Shown here: positions 11,467 through 21,376 of the stretch, in pieces
Layout: each line of letters starts with the position of its first letter
Numbering within the stretch: position 1 is the stretch's first letter
From: Erpobdella octoculata
Taxonomy: Eukaryota; Annelida; Clitellata; Hirudinida; Erpobdellidae
Direction of reading: 5' to 3'
DNA: 64,000 bases
Assembly (NCBI GenBank): GCA_963978895.1
Contig: OZ022247.1
Span: 17,468,312 to 17,532,311 of the forward strand
Program-made: the position numbers and the translations under genes
The notes under the pieces: generated by a model
The model's input: the letters and a program-made list of their open reading frames with translations, nothing else
The model's database searches: none
Told to the model about the DNA's origin: nothing

Positions 11467-11471
11467 GCTAT

Positions 11472-11568
11472 GCTGCCAACAAACATTCTAGTGGCCACCG
11501 TCATGTGTTGCCTAAACGTAGAGCACCACACAACCTCCAGCAAGCCGTGGACAATGTAGAAGCTCTGG
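11472..11568 (+). pseudogene. SWIM-type transposase-like fragment (part 2 of 3)
   Basis: This continues the reading frame interrupted by the BEL element, with KHSSGHRHVLPKRRAPHNLQ and VDNVEALGR. The ending GRTH plus a few residues after the hAT insertion (stop at 12320-12322) resembles the C-terminus of the same family. It is broken again at 11569-12307 by a hAT element. Confidence 0.55.
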
Positions 11569-11576
11569 GTAGAACC

Positions 11577-12299
11577 CAGAGGCGTGGATTCAGCAAAATG
11601 TTGAGGGGGCGAAGATTTTTCAAATTTAACCCAGAGAATCTTCAAACAAAAATTACTATCCGAATATACATTTGTATGTTGGTTTTTTTATATAAACATC
11701 AAATTAGTTAAAAAAATTTAACTTTTATTTGATATTGAATGCAGACAAAAAACGTAATTATGAATGTAACTAAAGGTATCGACGTTCTTTCATTTTTACA
11801 AAATTGTCCACTGAATCAACAAGATCAAATAGACTAAAGGTACTAGAAAATTGGAAAATAATAGCAAATATTTAACTAATTGGATATTAATCAACAACTG
11901 TCAACAAGTATGATAAATACTGCTTTCATCAACTAATCGAAATACTCAATCGTGTGTGAGCTAATAAAAATAATTTTAAAATAATTTAAAAAAAGCTTGG
12001 TAAGAAAGCTCAAGCAACCGGGTAGGATAAGAATAATGCTAATCGTTCGTCAAGCTAGGACAGATACACGAGGCTAAGTTCATGCGAGTTCGATCGGATG
12101 GACCGAAGGCACTACAAAAAAAATATTAGCAGGGATATAACTAGGTAGATATAATTCAAAAAAGTATGATAAATACTGCTTTTATAAACTAATCTAAATA
12201 CTCAATCATAGTGAGCTAGAAATGATACTTTTTTATTTGGTGGAAAAATCTTGAGGGGGGGCCATTGCCCCCCTCAGCCCTCCCCAATCCACGCCTCTG
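11577..12299. mobile_element. Non-autonomous hAT element (CAGAGGCGTGGATT ends)
   Basis: It has inverted termini CAGAGGCGTGGATT and AATCCACGCCTCTG and the 8-bp duplication GTAGAACC at 11569-11576 and 12300-12307. The 723-bp interior is AT-rich with GGGGGC runs near both ends and no transposase frame. It interrupts the last codons of the SWIM-type frame. Confidence 0.9.
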
Positions 12300-12322
12300 G
12301 TAGAACCCATTGTACTAAATGA

Positions 12323-12658
12323 AATGAATTTAACTATTTTATTTTCTATTCTACAAACTCTTATTGTCACAAGCAGTTGTGGAGAGCTCACAGCACATTT
12401 AGCACAGAACAATCAGGTGTAACCGTTGTTACTCAATGCATACGTTTATTTTAGATAATTGCTTTGTTGATGTTTTGAGTGTGGAGAGTTCAGCTTGAGT
12501 TAGTTATATATAGTAAAGTAAAAGAATTGAGTTTAAATGTGAATTTTGCAGTCGTGTGAAACAAAGAAGTTGCCAGTTATTCTATTATCATGTAAACACA
12601 ACACCTTCAAAACAAACATCTCTTTAACCAACTCAAAAGTGAAGCATGTCACGTCATA
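12323..12658. other. Unassigned AT-rich stretch
   Basis: About 340 bp between the end of the SWIM-type frame and foldback copy B. I see no coding frame, element end or repeat shared with the rest of the window. Confidence 0.5.
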
Positions 12659-13706
12659 GGTAACCGGATAAAACAGAACATGATGAAACAGAACATGATA
12701 AAACAGAACATGATAAAACAGAACATGATAAAACAGAACAGTGAAAAAACAGAACAGTGAAGAAACAGAACAGTGAGAAAACAGAACAGTGAAGAAACAG
12801 AACATTGAACAAACAGAACAGTGATAAAACAGAACATCGCGTTTATTTTTTTAAATTTTTCGCAATAATAACTACTAATCGGTTTTATATAACTTTCATC
12901 TACTTCTTTGTATGTTTCCGTTTTTCCGTTGTCAGCTATTGATCCAGAGGAAATGTAGGAATCATCCTACAACAGATTAATTTGTGTTTGTGTTTGCTTT
13001 ATATTTGTGTTGCGGTGCGTTGACGGTTTTTCGCTGATAACTCTTTTGTTTGATTGAATATTAAAAAACTATTTTGACAAAAGAGCCAACTTTTTAAGCT
13101 GGGCCTATTCTAGTTCATTTTTTATTAATTGATCAATATAATTTTCCCGTGAATATTCACTCATGCAAATGTTGCGAACACATTAAAAACACATTAATGC
13201 CAGATACCAGTGTCACAGTTGAGAGACTTCTTACCAAATTATAGTTCAAACTTGGACTTCTAGATATATATTCTTGGTACAAAGTTTGTTATAAAAGAGT
13301 TTGCTCATATAAAAATATGTATTTACATCTACAATTTCTGGGCAAACAGGGTGAGCAAGTTATATCCAGCAGTGAGGAGCTTCAAACATCGAAAAATAAT
13401 ATTATTAACTACATTATCAAATAAAACTTTAATTTTATGATAATAGATTAAAATATCTCCGGGCGTTTTAACTTGGAGCAATTTGATCTCGGACATTTTG
13501 TATATCACGAAAAAATTGAAAAAATATACTCAATGTTCTGTTTTATCACTGTTCTCACTGTTCTGTTTAATCAATGTTCTGTTTCTTCACTGATCTGTTT
13601 TCTCACTGTTCTGTTTCTTCACTGTTCTGTTTCTTCACTGTTATGTTTTATCATGTTCTGTTTTGTCATGTTCTGTTTTATCATGTTCTGTTTTGTCATG
13701 GAACCC
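12659..13706 (-). mobile_element. Foldback element copy B (inverted relative to copy A)
   Basis: It runs from GGTAACC to GGAACCC and carries the same 14-15 bp unit arrays at both ends (12667-12836 and 13531-13698). Its interior matches copy A closely but lacks the 771-bp hAT insertion, showing GAGTATATTTT where copy A is split. I find no clear target duplication: ACGTCATA precedes it and TGTAAAAG follows it. The left flank resembles the reverse complement of copy A's target (TCGTCACA) at 6 of 8 positions. Confidence 0.85.
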
Positions 13707-14087
13707 TGTAAAAGATGTATTTCAACAAAACATACATATTGTAATGAAAAAGTCATTAATTGAAGCTGCATGGGAGTGAACATTTTTGTTTTAGACAGGC
13801 TAAAGTTGCTGGGCCAAAATCTTTAAATTTATTAATTAATTAGCATTGAGCTTTTTTTCAAAAAATAGAGCAGTTTTGCAAAATATTAATAAATGCGATT
13901 GATAAAATTTTTATTAAATTAAATTCGATACACACAACATTTCGAGTTCCCATTAACCACCGGATAAATGTTATCGAAAATAAACATTTCGTTTGAATAA
14001 TTAGCACAGCCAGAAGCTGTGGAAATTCCAGAGCCTTCAATCAATCACTGGAGTTAAGCTGGCAGACTCGCTTAGTATGGGATTATG
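13707..14087. other. Unassigned AT-rich stretch with an outer palindrome arm
   Basis: No gene seen. Bases 14047-14085 (TGGAGTTAAGCTGGCAGACT and on) are matched in inverted form near 14905-14985, so the palindromic MITE that follows sits inside a larger inverted repeat. Confidence 0.45.
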
Positions 14088-14089
14088 TA

Positions 14090-14894
14090 GAGTGAATGTA
14101 TGGGTGAAACTAGCAGACTCGGAAATAAAATTCACTTTAATAAAAAAAAACATCGGTAATAAAAGATACAGGTCTATTAAGTTATAATCTGCACTCAAAT
14201 TCAAAACAAAATCGGTTTATTCTGAATTTGTGAGAGTGTCTTGAATTTGAGTGCATATTATAACTTAAAACAGCTTTATCTTTTATTACCAATATTTTTT
14301 TTGAAAAAAAGTGCAATTTATTTCCGAGTCTGCTAACTTCACCCATACATTTACTCATATATATATATATAGAATAAATATATCGGAGATGAGCAGGTTT
14401 TGAGTGAGATGCCAAGATGGCCTCGAAAAAACGATTTAGAGTCTTTTGGTCCATGAATATTCATTATTTGTATTAATCTATTTTTGGTACGACAGTGGAG
14501 ACTAAACTCCGGTTTGTAAGAAACAGAAACGTCGACTTCTTATAGCTAAAAGTAGTTGATATGAGCTTTATTTTAATTTAACGCGAAATCCAACATAAAA
14601 AAATATACAATTCTTATTTACCAATAACATAGGCGACGTTAAATAGACATAAATAGACCATCGAACTAGAGACTACGCAAATAAAATTCAATGTCAACTG
14701 AAATTTTTATAAAGTTAAAAATTTATTTTGTACATAAACATTTTTTTCTATTAAAAAATATTTGATTAAGTTACTATACGGTTGTAACTCTCAGTTCTTC
14801 GTTTCGGATATCCGGTCTACTAGGCTGCCTTGCTAAAAGCCTTCCTAAACAACAGGCGGGCCGATATATTTATTCTATATATATGCATTTACTC
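14090..14894. mobile_element. Palindromic MITE with TA flanks, itself interrupted
   Basis: The arms GAGTGAATGTATGGGTGAA (from 14090) and TTCACCCATACATTTACTC are inverted copies. The inner arms pair around GTTATAATCTGCACTCAAAT near 14180 and its inverse near 14260. TA dinucleotides flank both ends, as in Tc1/mariner-type MITEs. A second MITE (14356-14885) has landed in the right arm. Confidence 0.6.
14356..14885 (+). mobile_element. MITE family M1, copy 1
   Basis: It begins CATATATATATATATAGAAT and ends TTCTATATATATG, with the 8-bp duplication CATTTACT at 14348-14355 and 14886-14893. Subterminal sequences are GGAGATGAGCAGGTTTTGAG on the left and AACAACAGGCGGGCC on the right. The 530-bp body is non-coding. 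Two more copies are at 17830-19108 and 17873-18571. Confidence 0.88.
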
Positions 14895-14898
14895 TACC

Positions 14899-15209
14899 TA
14901 TTTTCATACTGAGCGACTCTGCTAGCTCATGGACTCCTAGATAGATAGAAGTCCATGGCTAGCTTAACTCCAGTAACCAATCGCGTGCGACTAAAATGAA
15001 TAATTAATGAGGTACGCAGAGCTGAAGTGCGATAAAACTACTTGCTTGCCTGATGGCTATTTTGGGATAGATTAGATTTTCTGGGTCGCGGCATTGTTAT
15101 TAATATTTTTGTTGAAAGTAATAAAACTTTAAAACTCGCAAAATAATTTGTTATAAATGTTGCTTTAATGAATTTAGCATACTTAAAATGTGAGACCTTT
15201 CTAATAATA
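14899..15209. other. Unassigned stretch
   Basis: It holds the right outer palindrome arm (to about 14990) and otherwise AT-rich sequence. No coding frame was recognised. Confidence 0.4.
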
Positions 15210-15862
15210 CTAGAGTTAGCCCGTCAAAAAGGACGGAAGTTTTAAAATACGGCGCCCGTTATTATAAAAATAGTCAACAAAAACAAAATGACATTTGTAG
15301 CTGCAATTCATTGAAAGACATTTGTTCAACTCGATGGCGTTGCGAGGTAGCATTGGTTTCTCGATGTAGTTGCAATTCATTGGGAGACATTTGTTTAACT
15401 CGGTGGGCTTGCGAGGCAGCATTGGTTTCTCGATGTAGACGCAATTTATTGGGAGACATTTGCTCAATTCGATGACGTTGTGAGGCAGCAATGGAAGTGT
15501 GAAGAGCTTCTAGATGTTGAGGAGTAAGTCGATAGACATAACGTTGTTGTGATGCGGCGTGAGAAGCATGAAAAATTTGCAATTCCTCAACAGACATTTG
15601 TGCAGTGCGTTGTTGATGAGCTTCTGCATCTCAAACTCGAGTTTTTGCTTTTGATTGTGGAGTTTGTCTTGCGCGATATCTCTGTTGCATTTCTTTAGCT
15701 AGACGCCGTTTTCTCGACACAGGATCTTCGTCGTCATTTATATTAAGAGACATTTTGTTTAAAACATATATCAAATTACTTGTTTGTATATTAGCCACAC
15801 ATACTTTATTTTTCGATTATTAAAATCTGAACTTAATTCATAGGAAAAACAAAACTAATATA
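15210..15862 (-). mobile_element. Helitron deletion derivative H1a
   Basis: On the minus strand it begins at the end of a TA tract with TTAGTTTTGTTTTTCCT and ends GACGGGCTAACTCTAG followed by T, the CTRR-T terminus of Helitrons. The element at 44612-45618 shares both ends but keeps a different internal part of the Helitron protein. This copy retains only the N-terminal reading frame and has lost the rest. Confidence 0.75.
15274..15753 (-). pseudogene. Helitron N-terminal repeat protein, interrupted by a stop
   Basis: Starting at an ATG at 15753-15751 the frame reads MSLNINDDEDPVSRKRRL and then RYRARQT, and meets a TGA near 15632. It resumes as MSVEELQIFHASHAASQQR and continues to 15274. The second part holds four copies of a unit of about 22 residues (pattern QRHRIEQMSPNKLRLHRET), like the basic, Gln/Arg-rich repeats before the Rep domain in many animal Helitrons. 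It ends within shared 3' element sequence. There is no Rep or helicase motif here, and it should not be functional. Confidence 0.65.
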
Positions 15863-15874
15863 TATATATATATA

Positions 15875-16158
15875 TATAAAAATGAATGTTTGTATATATG
15901 TATATATGTATTTATGTATGTTAATGTCCTTTATGCATTGCTACACCATTCATCCGATCGTAATGAAATTTTCACACAACCTTGAGAGTCAATGAAAATC
16001 AAAAATAAAAATTTTTTTTTTGAAATCCGTCACAAAATGAGCGGAGCGGAGCGGGTGAGCGAGCGGGAACTATATATATATGTATGTGCGTATGTATGTG
16101 TGTATGTATGTATGTGTATGTGCATGTATGTGTATCTGTGTGTGTGTTTATGTATGTA
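15875..16158. repeat. Helitron-associated 5'-type repeat
   Basis: This stretch carries TACACCATTCATCCGATCGT and AATGAAATTTTCACACAACC, followed by GAGCGGAGCGGGTGAGCGAG and a run of GTAT-type repeats. Near-copies lie at 56410-56600 (inverted), 26120-26290 (inverted) and 42480-42640. No protein is encoded. Confidence 0.65.
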
Positions 16159-16992
16159 CTAGCGGAGATACCCGGCGTTGCCCAGGTGTTTTGAGGTTTT
16201 TCTAATGTTTGTCTCTTTCTCTCCCGTTTCCTTTCCCACCTGCTTTCCCACTCCTGTTAGCTTTTCCGTTTTCGGTCGTTTTCCCACTGCCGGTCGCTTT
16301 CCCGCTCCCGGTCGCTTTCCCGCTCCCGGTCGCTTTCCCGCTCCCGGTCGCTTTCCCGCTCCCGGTCGTTTTTCCCGTCCCGGTCGCTGCCCCGTTCCCG
16401 CTCACGTTTGCTCTCCCATTCCCGCTCACGCTTGCTTTTCTGTTCCCGCTCGCTGTCCGTTCCGGGTGCTTTCCCGTTTCTATAATAGACAAACTAACCC
16501 ACAAACATTCATATATATATATATATATATAGTCTTAGCAAATCTATTTTGCGTTTTATAGGCTAACAGAAGTTATGAAAGAATGTAAAAGAGAAAATGA
16601 GCGGGACCGGGAACGGGAAAGCGACCGGGAACGGGAAAGCGACCGGGAACGGGAAAGCGACCGAGAACGGGAAAGCGACCGGGAACGGGAAAGCGACCGG
16701 GAACGGGAAAGCGACCGGGAACGGGAAAGCGACCGGGAACGCGGAAAGCGACCGGGAACGCGGAAAGCGACTGGAATCGGGAGAGCAAGCTTGGAAGGAA
16801 ACGCGAGCAAGAGAGAAAATCGATAACAGAACTTCTGAGCGGGAAAGCGACCGGGAGCTGGAAAACGACCGAGAGCGGAAAAGCGACCGGGAACGCTACG
16901 AAAACGGGAAAGTGGAGAAGGGAACGGGAGCGAGAGAGACAAACATTAGAAAAACCTCTAAAAACCCCGGGCAACGCCGGGTAACCCCGCTA

Positions 16993-16993
<1 letters not shown>
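16159..16993. mobile_element. Two head-to-head minisatellite Helitrons
   Basis: Two non-autonomous Helitron 3' ends point outward. The minus-strand end is CTAG at 16159-16162, and the plus-strand end is CCCGGGCAACGCCGGG, then TAACCCCG and CTAG at 16990-16993. The hairpin plus CTAG-T is the Helitron hallmark. Inside are tandem arrays of an 18-bp unit, CGGGAACGGGAAAGCGAC (16290-16400 inverted and 16605-16760 direct). The long ORFs on both strands are minisatellite translations (RERESD or SRSRSL repeats) and are not genes. An inverted copy of the whole arrangement is at about 55700-56332. Confidence 0.8.
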
Positions 16994-17030
<37 letters not shown>

Positions 17031-17268
17031 ATGATAAAAAAAATGTATTTAATAACTACTGAATACTAATAGAAATATCTTCGATAATATAGTAGCTATA
17101 CGACTAATTACGTAAGCGTGACAGAATCATTAAGTGAGTGACGTGGGCTACTATAATATAGATTCTTAAAGTTAGAAAAACTTCGAGATTTATTTTGTAC
17201 ATTAAACTTTTAATGAAAAAAAACCAAAATAATTTAAAAGGCAAAGTAACGTTTGCTGGGTCAGCTAG
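16994..17268 (+). mobile_element. Short Helitron-type fragment ending GCTGGGTCAGCTAG
   Basis: After a TA tract comes a stretch shared in part with 44550-44595 (CACGTCACTCACT-type sequence, inverted). It ends AACGTTTGCTGGGTCAG then CTAG at 17265-17268, followed by T. The same terminus occurs at 32655, 43804 and 54540. Confidence 0.6.
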
Positions 17269-17526
17269 TATTATATAAACATTTATAACAAATTATTTTG
17301 CGAGTTTTAAAATTTTATTAGCTTATTTAGTTGTCAATAAGTTATACAATTAAATTTAATTTATATGTTTTGACAAAACAACTTAATTTTATTATTCTGT
17401 CAAGTTGAAAAATTATTATGCCATCTCTTCAATTTGTTTGGTCGATAGGACGCCAAGCTATTTTTTAAATTTTGTGTTTTGAATCTCGCTCAAAACATCG
17501 TTTTGCGCAGTTTTTAATTTTTAATC

Positions 17527-17742
17527 ATGCCGGTTGTTACAAATCCCAACAATTTAACGGTGGATCAGTTAACTAAGGAACTGAAAAGTCGAAGTGTCAC
17601 CTTGCCTAAGTCGTCAATTCGAAAGGAGGTTCTCGTCGATTTATACAAGAAGCACATCCTACGAAGGATAAGCGATTCGACTGTTGCTGATGCAAGTTAT
17701 TCAAGCGATGATGACGATATACAGAAGTCTAAAGACGATAAT
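17527..17742 (+). CDS. TMPO: LAP2/thymopoietin-like gene, exon 1: N-terminal LEM-like domain
   Basis: The ATG at 17527 starts a 72-codon exon. Residues 8-46 (NLTVDQLTKELKSRSVTLPK, then RKEVLVDLYKKHIL) match the LEM-like, DNA-binding domain at the N-terminus of vertebrate LAP2: a helix-loop-helix with the VTLP turn and a YV/DLY helix. An acidic patch, SYSSDDDD, follows, as in LAP2. The likely donor is AAT/GTATTT at 17742/17743, leaving phase 0. That matches the phase-0 start of exon 2 at 26879. Reading past the donor gives only a hydrophobic run and a stop. About 60 bp of plausible 5' UTR precede the ATG. The protein should bind chromatin at the nuclear envelope. The symbol reflects domain order, not proven orthology. 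Confidence 0.85.
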
Positions 17743-17872
17743 GTATTTTTTGTTTTAATAATTTTTGTAAAAACGAATAAATCTCGCTCCAAAACGTAAA
17801 CAAATTTATGGGTTAATAAGGGTACAGTGCATATATATAGAATAGATATATCGGAGATGAGCAGGTTTTGAG

Positions 17873-18571
17873 CATATATATAGAATAGATATATCGGCCC
17901 GCCTGTTGTTTAGGAAGGCTTTTAGCGAGGCAGCCTAGTAGACCGGAGATCGGAAACGAAGAACTGAGAGTTACAACCGTATAGTAACTTAATCAAGTAT
18001 TTTTTTAATAGAAAAAAAATTTTTTTATGTACAAAATAAATTTTTAACTTTATAAAAATTAACAATTTTTTTTTTATAAAAATTCCAGTTGACATTGAAT
18101 TTTATTTGCGTAGTCTCTAGTTCGATGGTCTATTTATGTCGCCTGTGTTATCGGTAAATTAGAATTGTATATTTTTTATGTCGGATATCGCGTTAAAATA
18201 AAGCTCATATCAACTACTTTTAGCTATAAGAAATCGACGTTTCTGTTTCTTACAAACCGGAGTTTAGTCTCCGCTGTCGTACCAAAAATAGATTAATACA
18301 AATAATGAATATTCATGGATCCAAAAGACTCTAAATCGTTTTTTCGGAGGCCATCTTGGCATCTCACTCAAAACCTGCTCATCTCCGATTTTTTTTTTTT
18401 TTTGGATAGTTTATAGTCCTTTACACTAAGTGTTTTAAGACTGAATTGGCTGTATGTAGGAAGCACATAAGTACTTCCTGTCTTGGATCAAAATTTGATC
18501 CTTTTAACTGTCCCTCCTCCTTTATCCAGGCTTGGGACGCTCATCTCTGATATATCTATTCTATATATATG
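17873..18571 (-). mobile_element. MITE family M1, copy 2, inserted in copy 3
   Basis: This inverted copy of the same MITE lies within copy 3, with the 8-bp duplication GTTTTGAG at 17865-17872 and 18572-18579, a sequence belonging to the MITE itself. It carries an S1 SINE at 18390-18538. Three generations of insertion can be read in order. Confidence 0.9.
18390..18538 (-). mobile_element. SINE (family S1), 5'-truncated
   Basis: 149 bp with a poly-T start on the plus strand, flanked by GCTCATCTCCGAT (18377-18389) and GCTCATCTCTGAT (18539-18551), one mismatch. The 5' end is cut at GTCCCAAGCC relative to the copy at 7465-7644. Confidence 0.88.
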
Positions 18572-19200
18572 GTTTTGAGTAAGATGCCAAGATGGCCTCC
18601 GAAAAAACGATTTAGAGTCTTTTGGATCCATGAATATTCATTATTTGTATTAATCTATTTTTGGTACGACAGCGGAGACTAAACTCCGGTTTGTAAGAAA
18701 CAGAAACGTCGATTTCTTATAGCTAAAAGTAGTTGATATGAGCTTTATTTTAATTTAACGCGATATCCGACATAAAAAATATACAATTCTAATTTACCGA
18801 TAACACAGGCGACGTTAAATAGACATAAATACTATAAAATAGACCATCGAACTAGAGACTACGCAAATAAAATTCAATGTCAACTGAAATTTTTATAAAA
18901 AAAAAAATTTGTTACATTTTATAAAGTTAAAAATTTATTTTGTACATAAAAAAATTCTTTTTTTTTTCTATTAAAAAAATACTTGATTAAGTTACTATAC
19001 GGTTGTAACTCTCAGTTCTTCGTTTCGGATCTCCGGTCTACTAGGCTGCCTCGCTAAAAGCCTTCCTAAACAACAGGCGGGCCGATATATCTATTCTATA
19101 TATATATGGTACAGTGGAACTAAACTTGGTAAAGTTCTAGTTCTAGTATAAGCTCCAGGAAGTTAGCAACGCTTCGGGCAACGATTTTCGGCAATTATTA

Positions 19201-19862
19201 TTTGTCACTAGGAAAGTGTAAAATGTAATTAGATATATGAATTCTACGTTAAATTTGCTATAAGAATACATTTGTTTGAAGGGGCGGATAATTTTATTTA
19301 TTTTTTGATTAATTTGTTTCTGATTGGCTGTGTCGGTAACATATTTGTAAGGTCAAGTCGTGGAAGGCATTTTTCACAAAGTGTCAATGAATATTTTAAA
19401 ATAATTTTTGCACTGTTCAATCAAGCTTATATTTCTCTACAAGAAAACAGTTGTTTGAAGGGGTGGACAATTTTAGTTTATATTTTGTTTAATTAATTTG
19501 TGGCGATTCGGATCGATTGAAAGCGGAAGCATTTCTGTAAATGACGTTTATTATTTTTTGTCACTAGGAAAGTGTAAAATGTAATTAGATATTTGACTTC
19601 TACGTTAAATTTGCTATAAGAATACATTTGTTTGAAGGGGCGGATAATTTTATTTTTTTTTGGATTAATTTGTTTCTGATTGGCTGTGTCGGTAACATAT
19701 TTGTAAGGTCAAGTCGTGGAAGGAATTTTTTTAAAGTGTCAATAAATATTTCAAAATAATTTTTGCACTGTTTAATCAAGCTGATATTTGTCTACAAGAA
19801 AACATTTGTTTGAAGGGGCGGACAATTTTAGTTTATTTTTTATTCAATTAATTTGTGGCGAT
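19201..19862 (+). repeat. Two tandem copies of a 356-bp unit
   Basis: The unit beginning TTTGTCACTAGGAAAGTGTA occurs at 19201 and again at 19557 with few differences, including GGGGCGGATAATTTTATTT and GTAAGGTCAAGTCGTGGAAG. No protein is recognisable; the ORF over it is short and repeated. Confidence 0.8.
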
Positions 19863-19971
19863 TTGGAGTGAAAATAGACATCGTTTCCCGCTTCGTTGCT
19901 AACTTCATTCACCTCTAGTATAGCGTCATGGGCAGATATGACCGGTTTTTAGCGTAAATGATATTTAAAAC

Positions 19972-20060
19972 AGGTAAAGTTCTAGTATAGCATCCCGAAC
20001 CGATTTAGATGAAAAATGACCGGTGTTTAAGGTAAATGATATTTAAAACATAAATAAAGA
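19972..20060 (+). repeat. Single end related to the inverted-repeat element at 60838-61893
   Basis: The stretch GGTAAAGTTCTAGTATAGCA, then CCGAACCGATTTAGATGAAAA, resembles the terminal repeat of the element at 60838 (GGTAATCCTGCAGTATAGCG and on). No second end is found here. A further weak relative lies at 19915-19960. Confidence 0.5.
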
Positions 20061-20940
20061 ATAATTACAATGAGGCAGCTGGATCCCCGAACTATGGTGC
20101 AAAAAAAATTTCGTGCATTGGGGTTGTGCTATAGATTACTAGAAAGGTATTTAAGAAAGAAATATAATGGTGTAACAAGTAAATTAAAAACGAATTTTTA
20201 AAACCCAATGCTTTTATATGTAATTAAAACACAAATTTTGCAATCAATTTTTTCTTATATTACTCTTCACAATTCCCTTGGCAAACTTCCAGAGTACCAC
20301 ATCATGTTAAATAAACAACTCAGCTAGCTTCCCATGAGACAAATTTTATTCAATTTGCGGTTTCTTGTAGACTGTTTAATTAAAATTAACTAAATTAATT
20401 GACTTATTGTAAAACTAATAATTGAATATTGCATTATCTTCTATTTTGAGCATGTATGCAAAATTTGAAAAAAATCTATCATCAGGAAGTGACTCAAAAA
20501 TTGATTGCTAGATTTGAAACAGACAGACAGACAGAGAAACAAACAGAGACGACGAGTTAATAAAAGCATTGTAGAAAAATAAATTTAATTTTGCAAAAAA
20601 TAAAAAAGTTATAGGCGAAAAACCGTCGTCGTCCCTATGTAAATGTATGGAGAGGATTTTTCACTTGTGTTTTGGGCCATGTAGATTAAAATTTTCGACT
20701 GCATTGGGTTTGTAACTTAATGCATTAGAAAGACAAATATATTAGCTAAACATAGAAACTATGTTAAAAACAAAAGAGATTTATTATGTTTAAGTTAAAA
20801 GTTATACGAATTTTAAAAATCTAACTTAGAATTGGAATTAACAAGTTCTATTCAGACTTGTTTCAAATTTTAAAAATGGACCAGATTTGCCAAAAATAGA
20901 ACTTAAGGTTATATCCATACATTTAGATACAGAAAACATA
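20061..20940. other. Unassigned intronic stretch
   Basis: AT-rich with many stops in all frames. A short ACAGACAGACAG run lies near 20520. No element ends recognised. Confidence 0.4.
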
Positions 20941-21039
20941 CCCTGATCTATATTTTGCTTCATAACTTTTGTATTTGTTGGACTATTTTCAAAAAATTAG
21001 TTTCTATGTTTCTATACAAAAATCTACAAATCACGGAGA

Positions 21040-21376
21040 AACCTTGAATGCCGATGGTTTTTGCCCTGAAAGATACAAATTTAGTGTCATTCTGAACATG
21101 CTACACAGAGCCCGTCAATCTACTGATTGTCTAGAGGAACTTCAAATATAAATTAAAGAAAGGGTGGCAGAGGCTTTGCTGATCCAGGAACAAAAACCGG
21201 CAATTAACATTCAAGATAACAATTTCACTCACATTTTGAAGTTGTTTGATGGCCCTATTGTTCCAAAATTTGGAATTGCAACAAACGTCACTAAAGGAAT
21301 GAATATGAATAGATTTATGGAAGGAGATAAACATAAAACAGGGATCCAAAAAAGAAACTTCTTGAAACAAAAGTAA
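21040..21376 (+). pseudogene. Penelope-like element fragment (RT end joined to GIY-YIG end)
   Basis: A first frame reads CPERYKFSVILNMLHRARQS, like the end of a Penelope-type reverse transcriptase. The second, from 21164, reads VAEALLIQEQKPAINIQDNN and then THILKLF, the usual C-terminal end of the GIY-YIG endonuclease domain of these elements. The two sit closer than in an intact element, with a stop between them, so an internal deletion is likely. The frame after KLF runs to a stop at 21374-21376. Confidence 0.6.

Larger units (their letters stand above)
17830..19108 (+). mobile_element. MITE family M1, copy 3 (outer)
   Basis: It starts CATATATATAGAATAGATAT at 17830 and ends at 19108, with the 8-bp duplication GTACAGTG at 17822-17829 and 19109-19116. 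Its body continues at 18580 after an insertion of copy 2. The sequence is close to copy 1 at 14356-14885. Confidence 0.88.

Noticed and set aside
16178..17034. Long ORFs of RERESD, SRSRSL or GKATGN repeats on both strands, also at 55697-56489 and 61140-61390
   Set aside because: They come from the 18-bp Helitron minisatellite, open in several frames on both strands at once; no gene-like features.
19272..19496. Short plus-strand ORF in the 356-bp tandem repeat
   Set aside because: Hydrophobic, repeat-derived, differs between the two units; no support as a gene.
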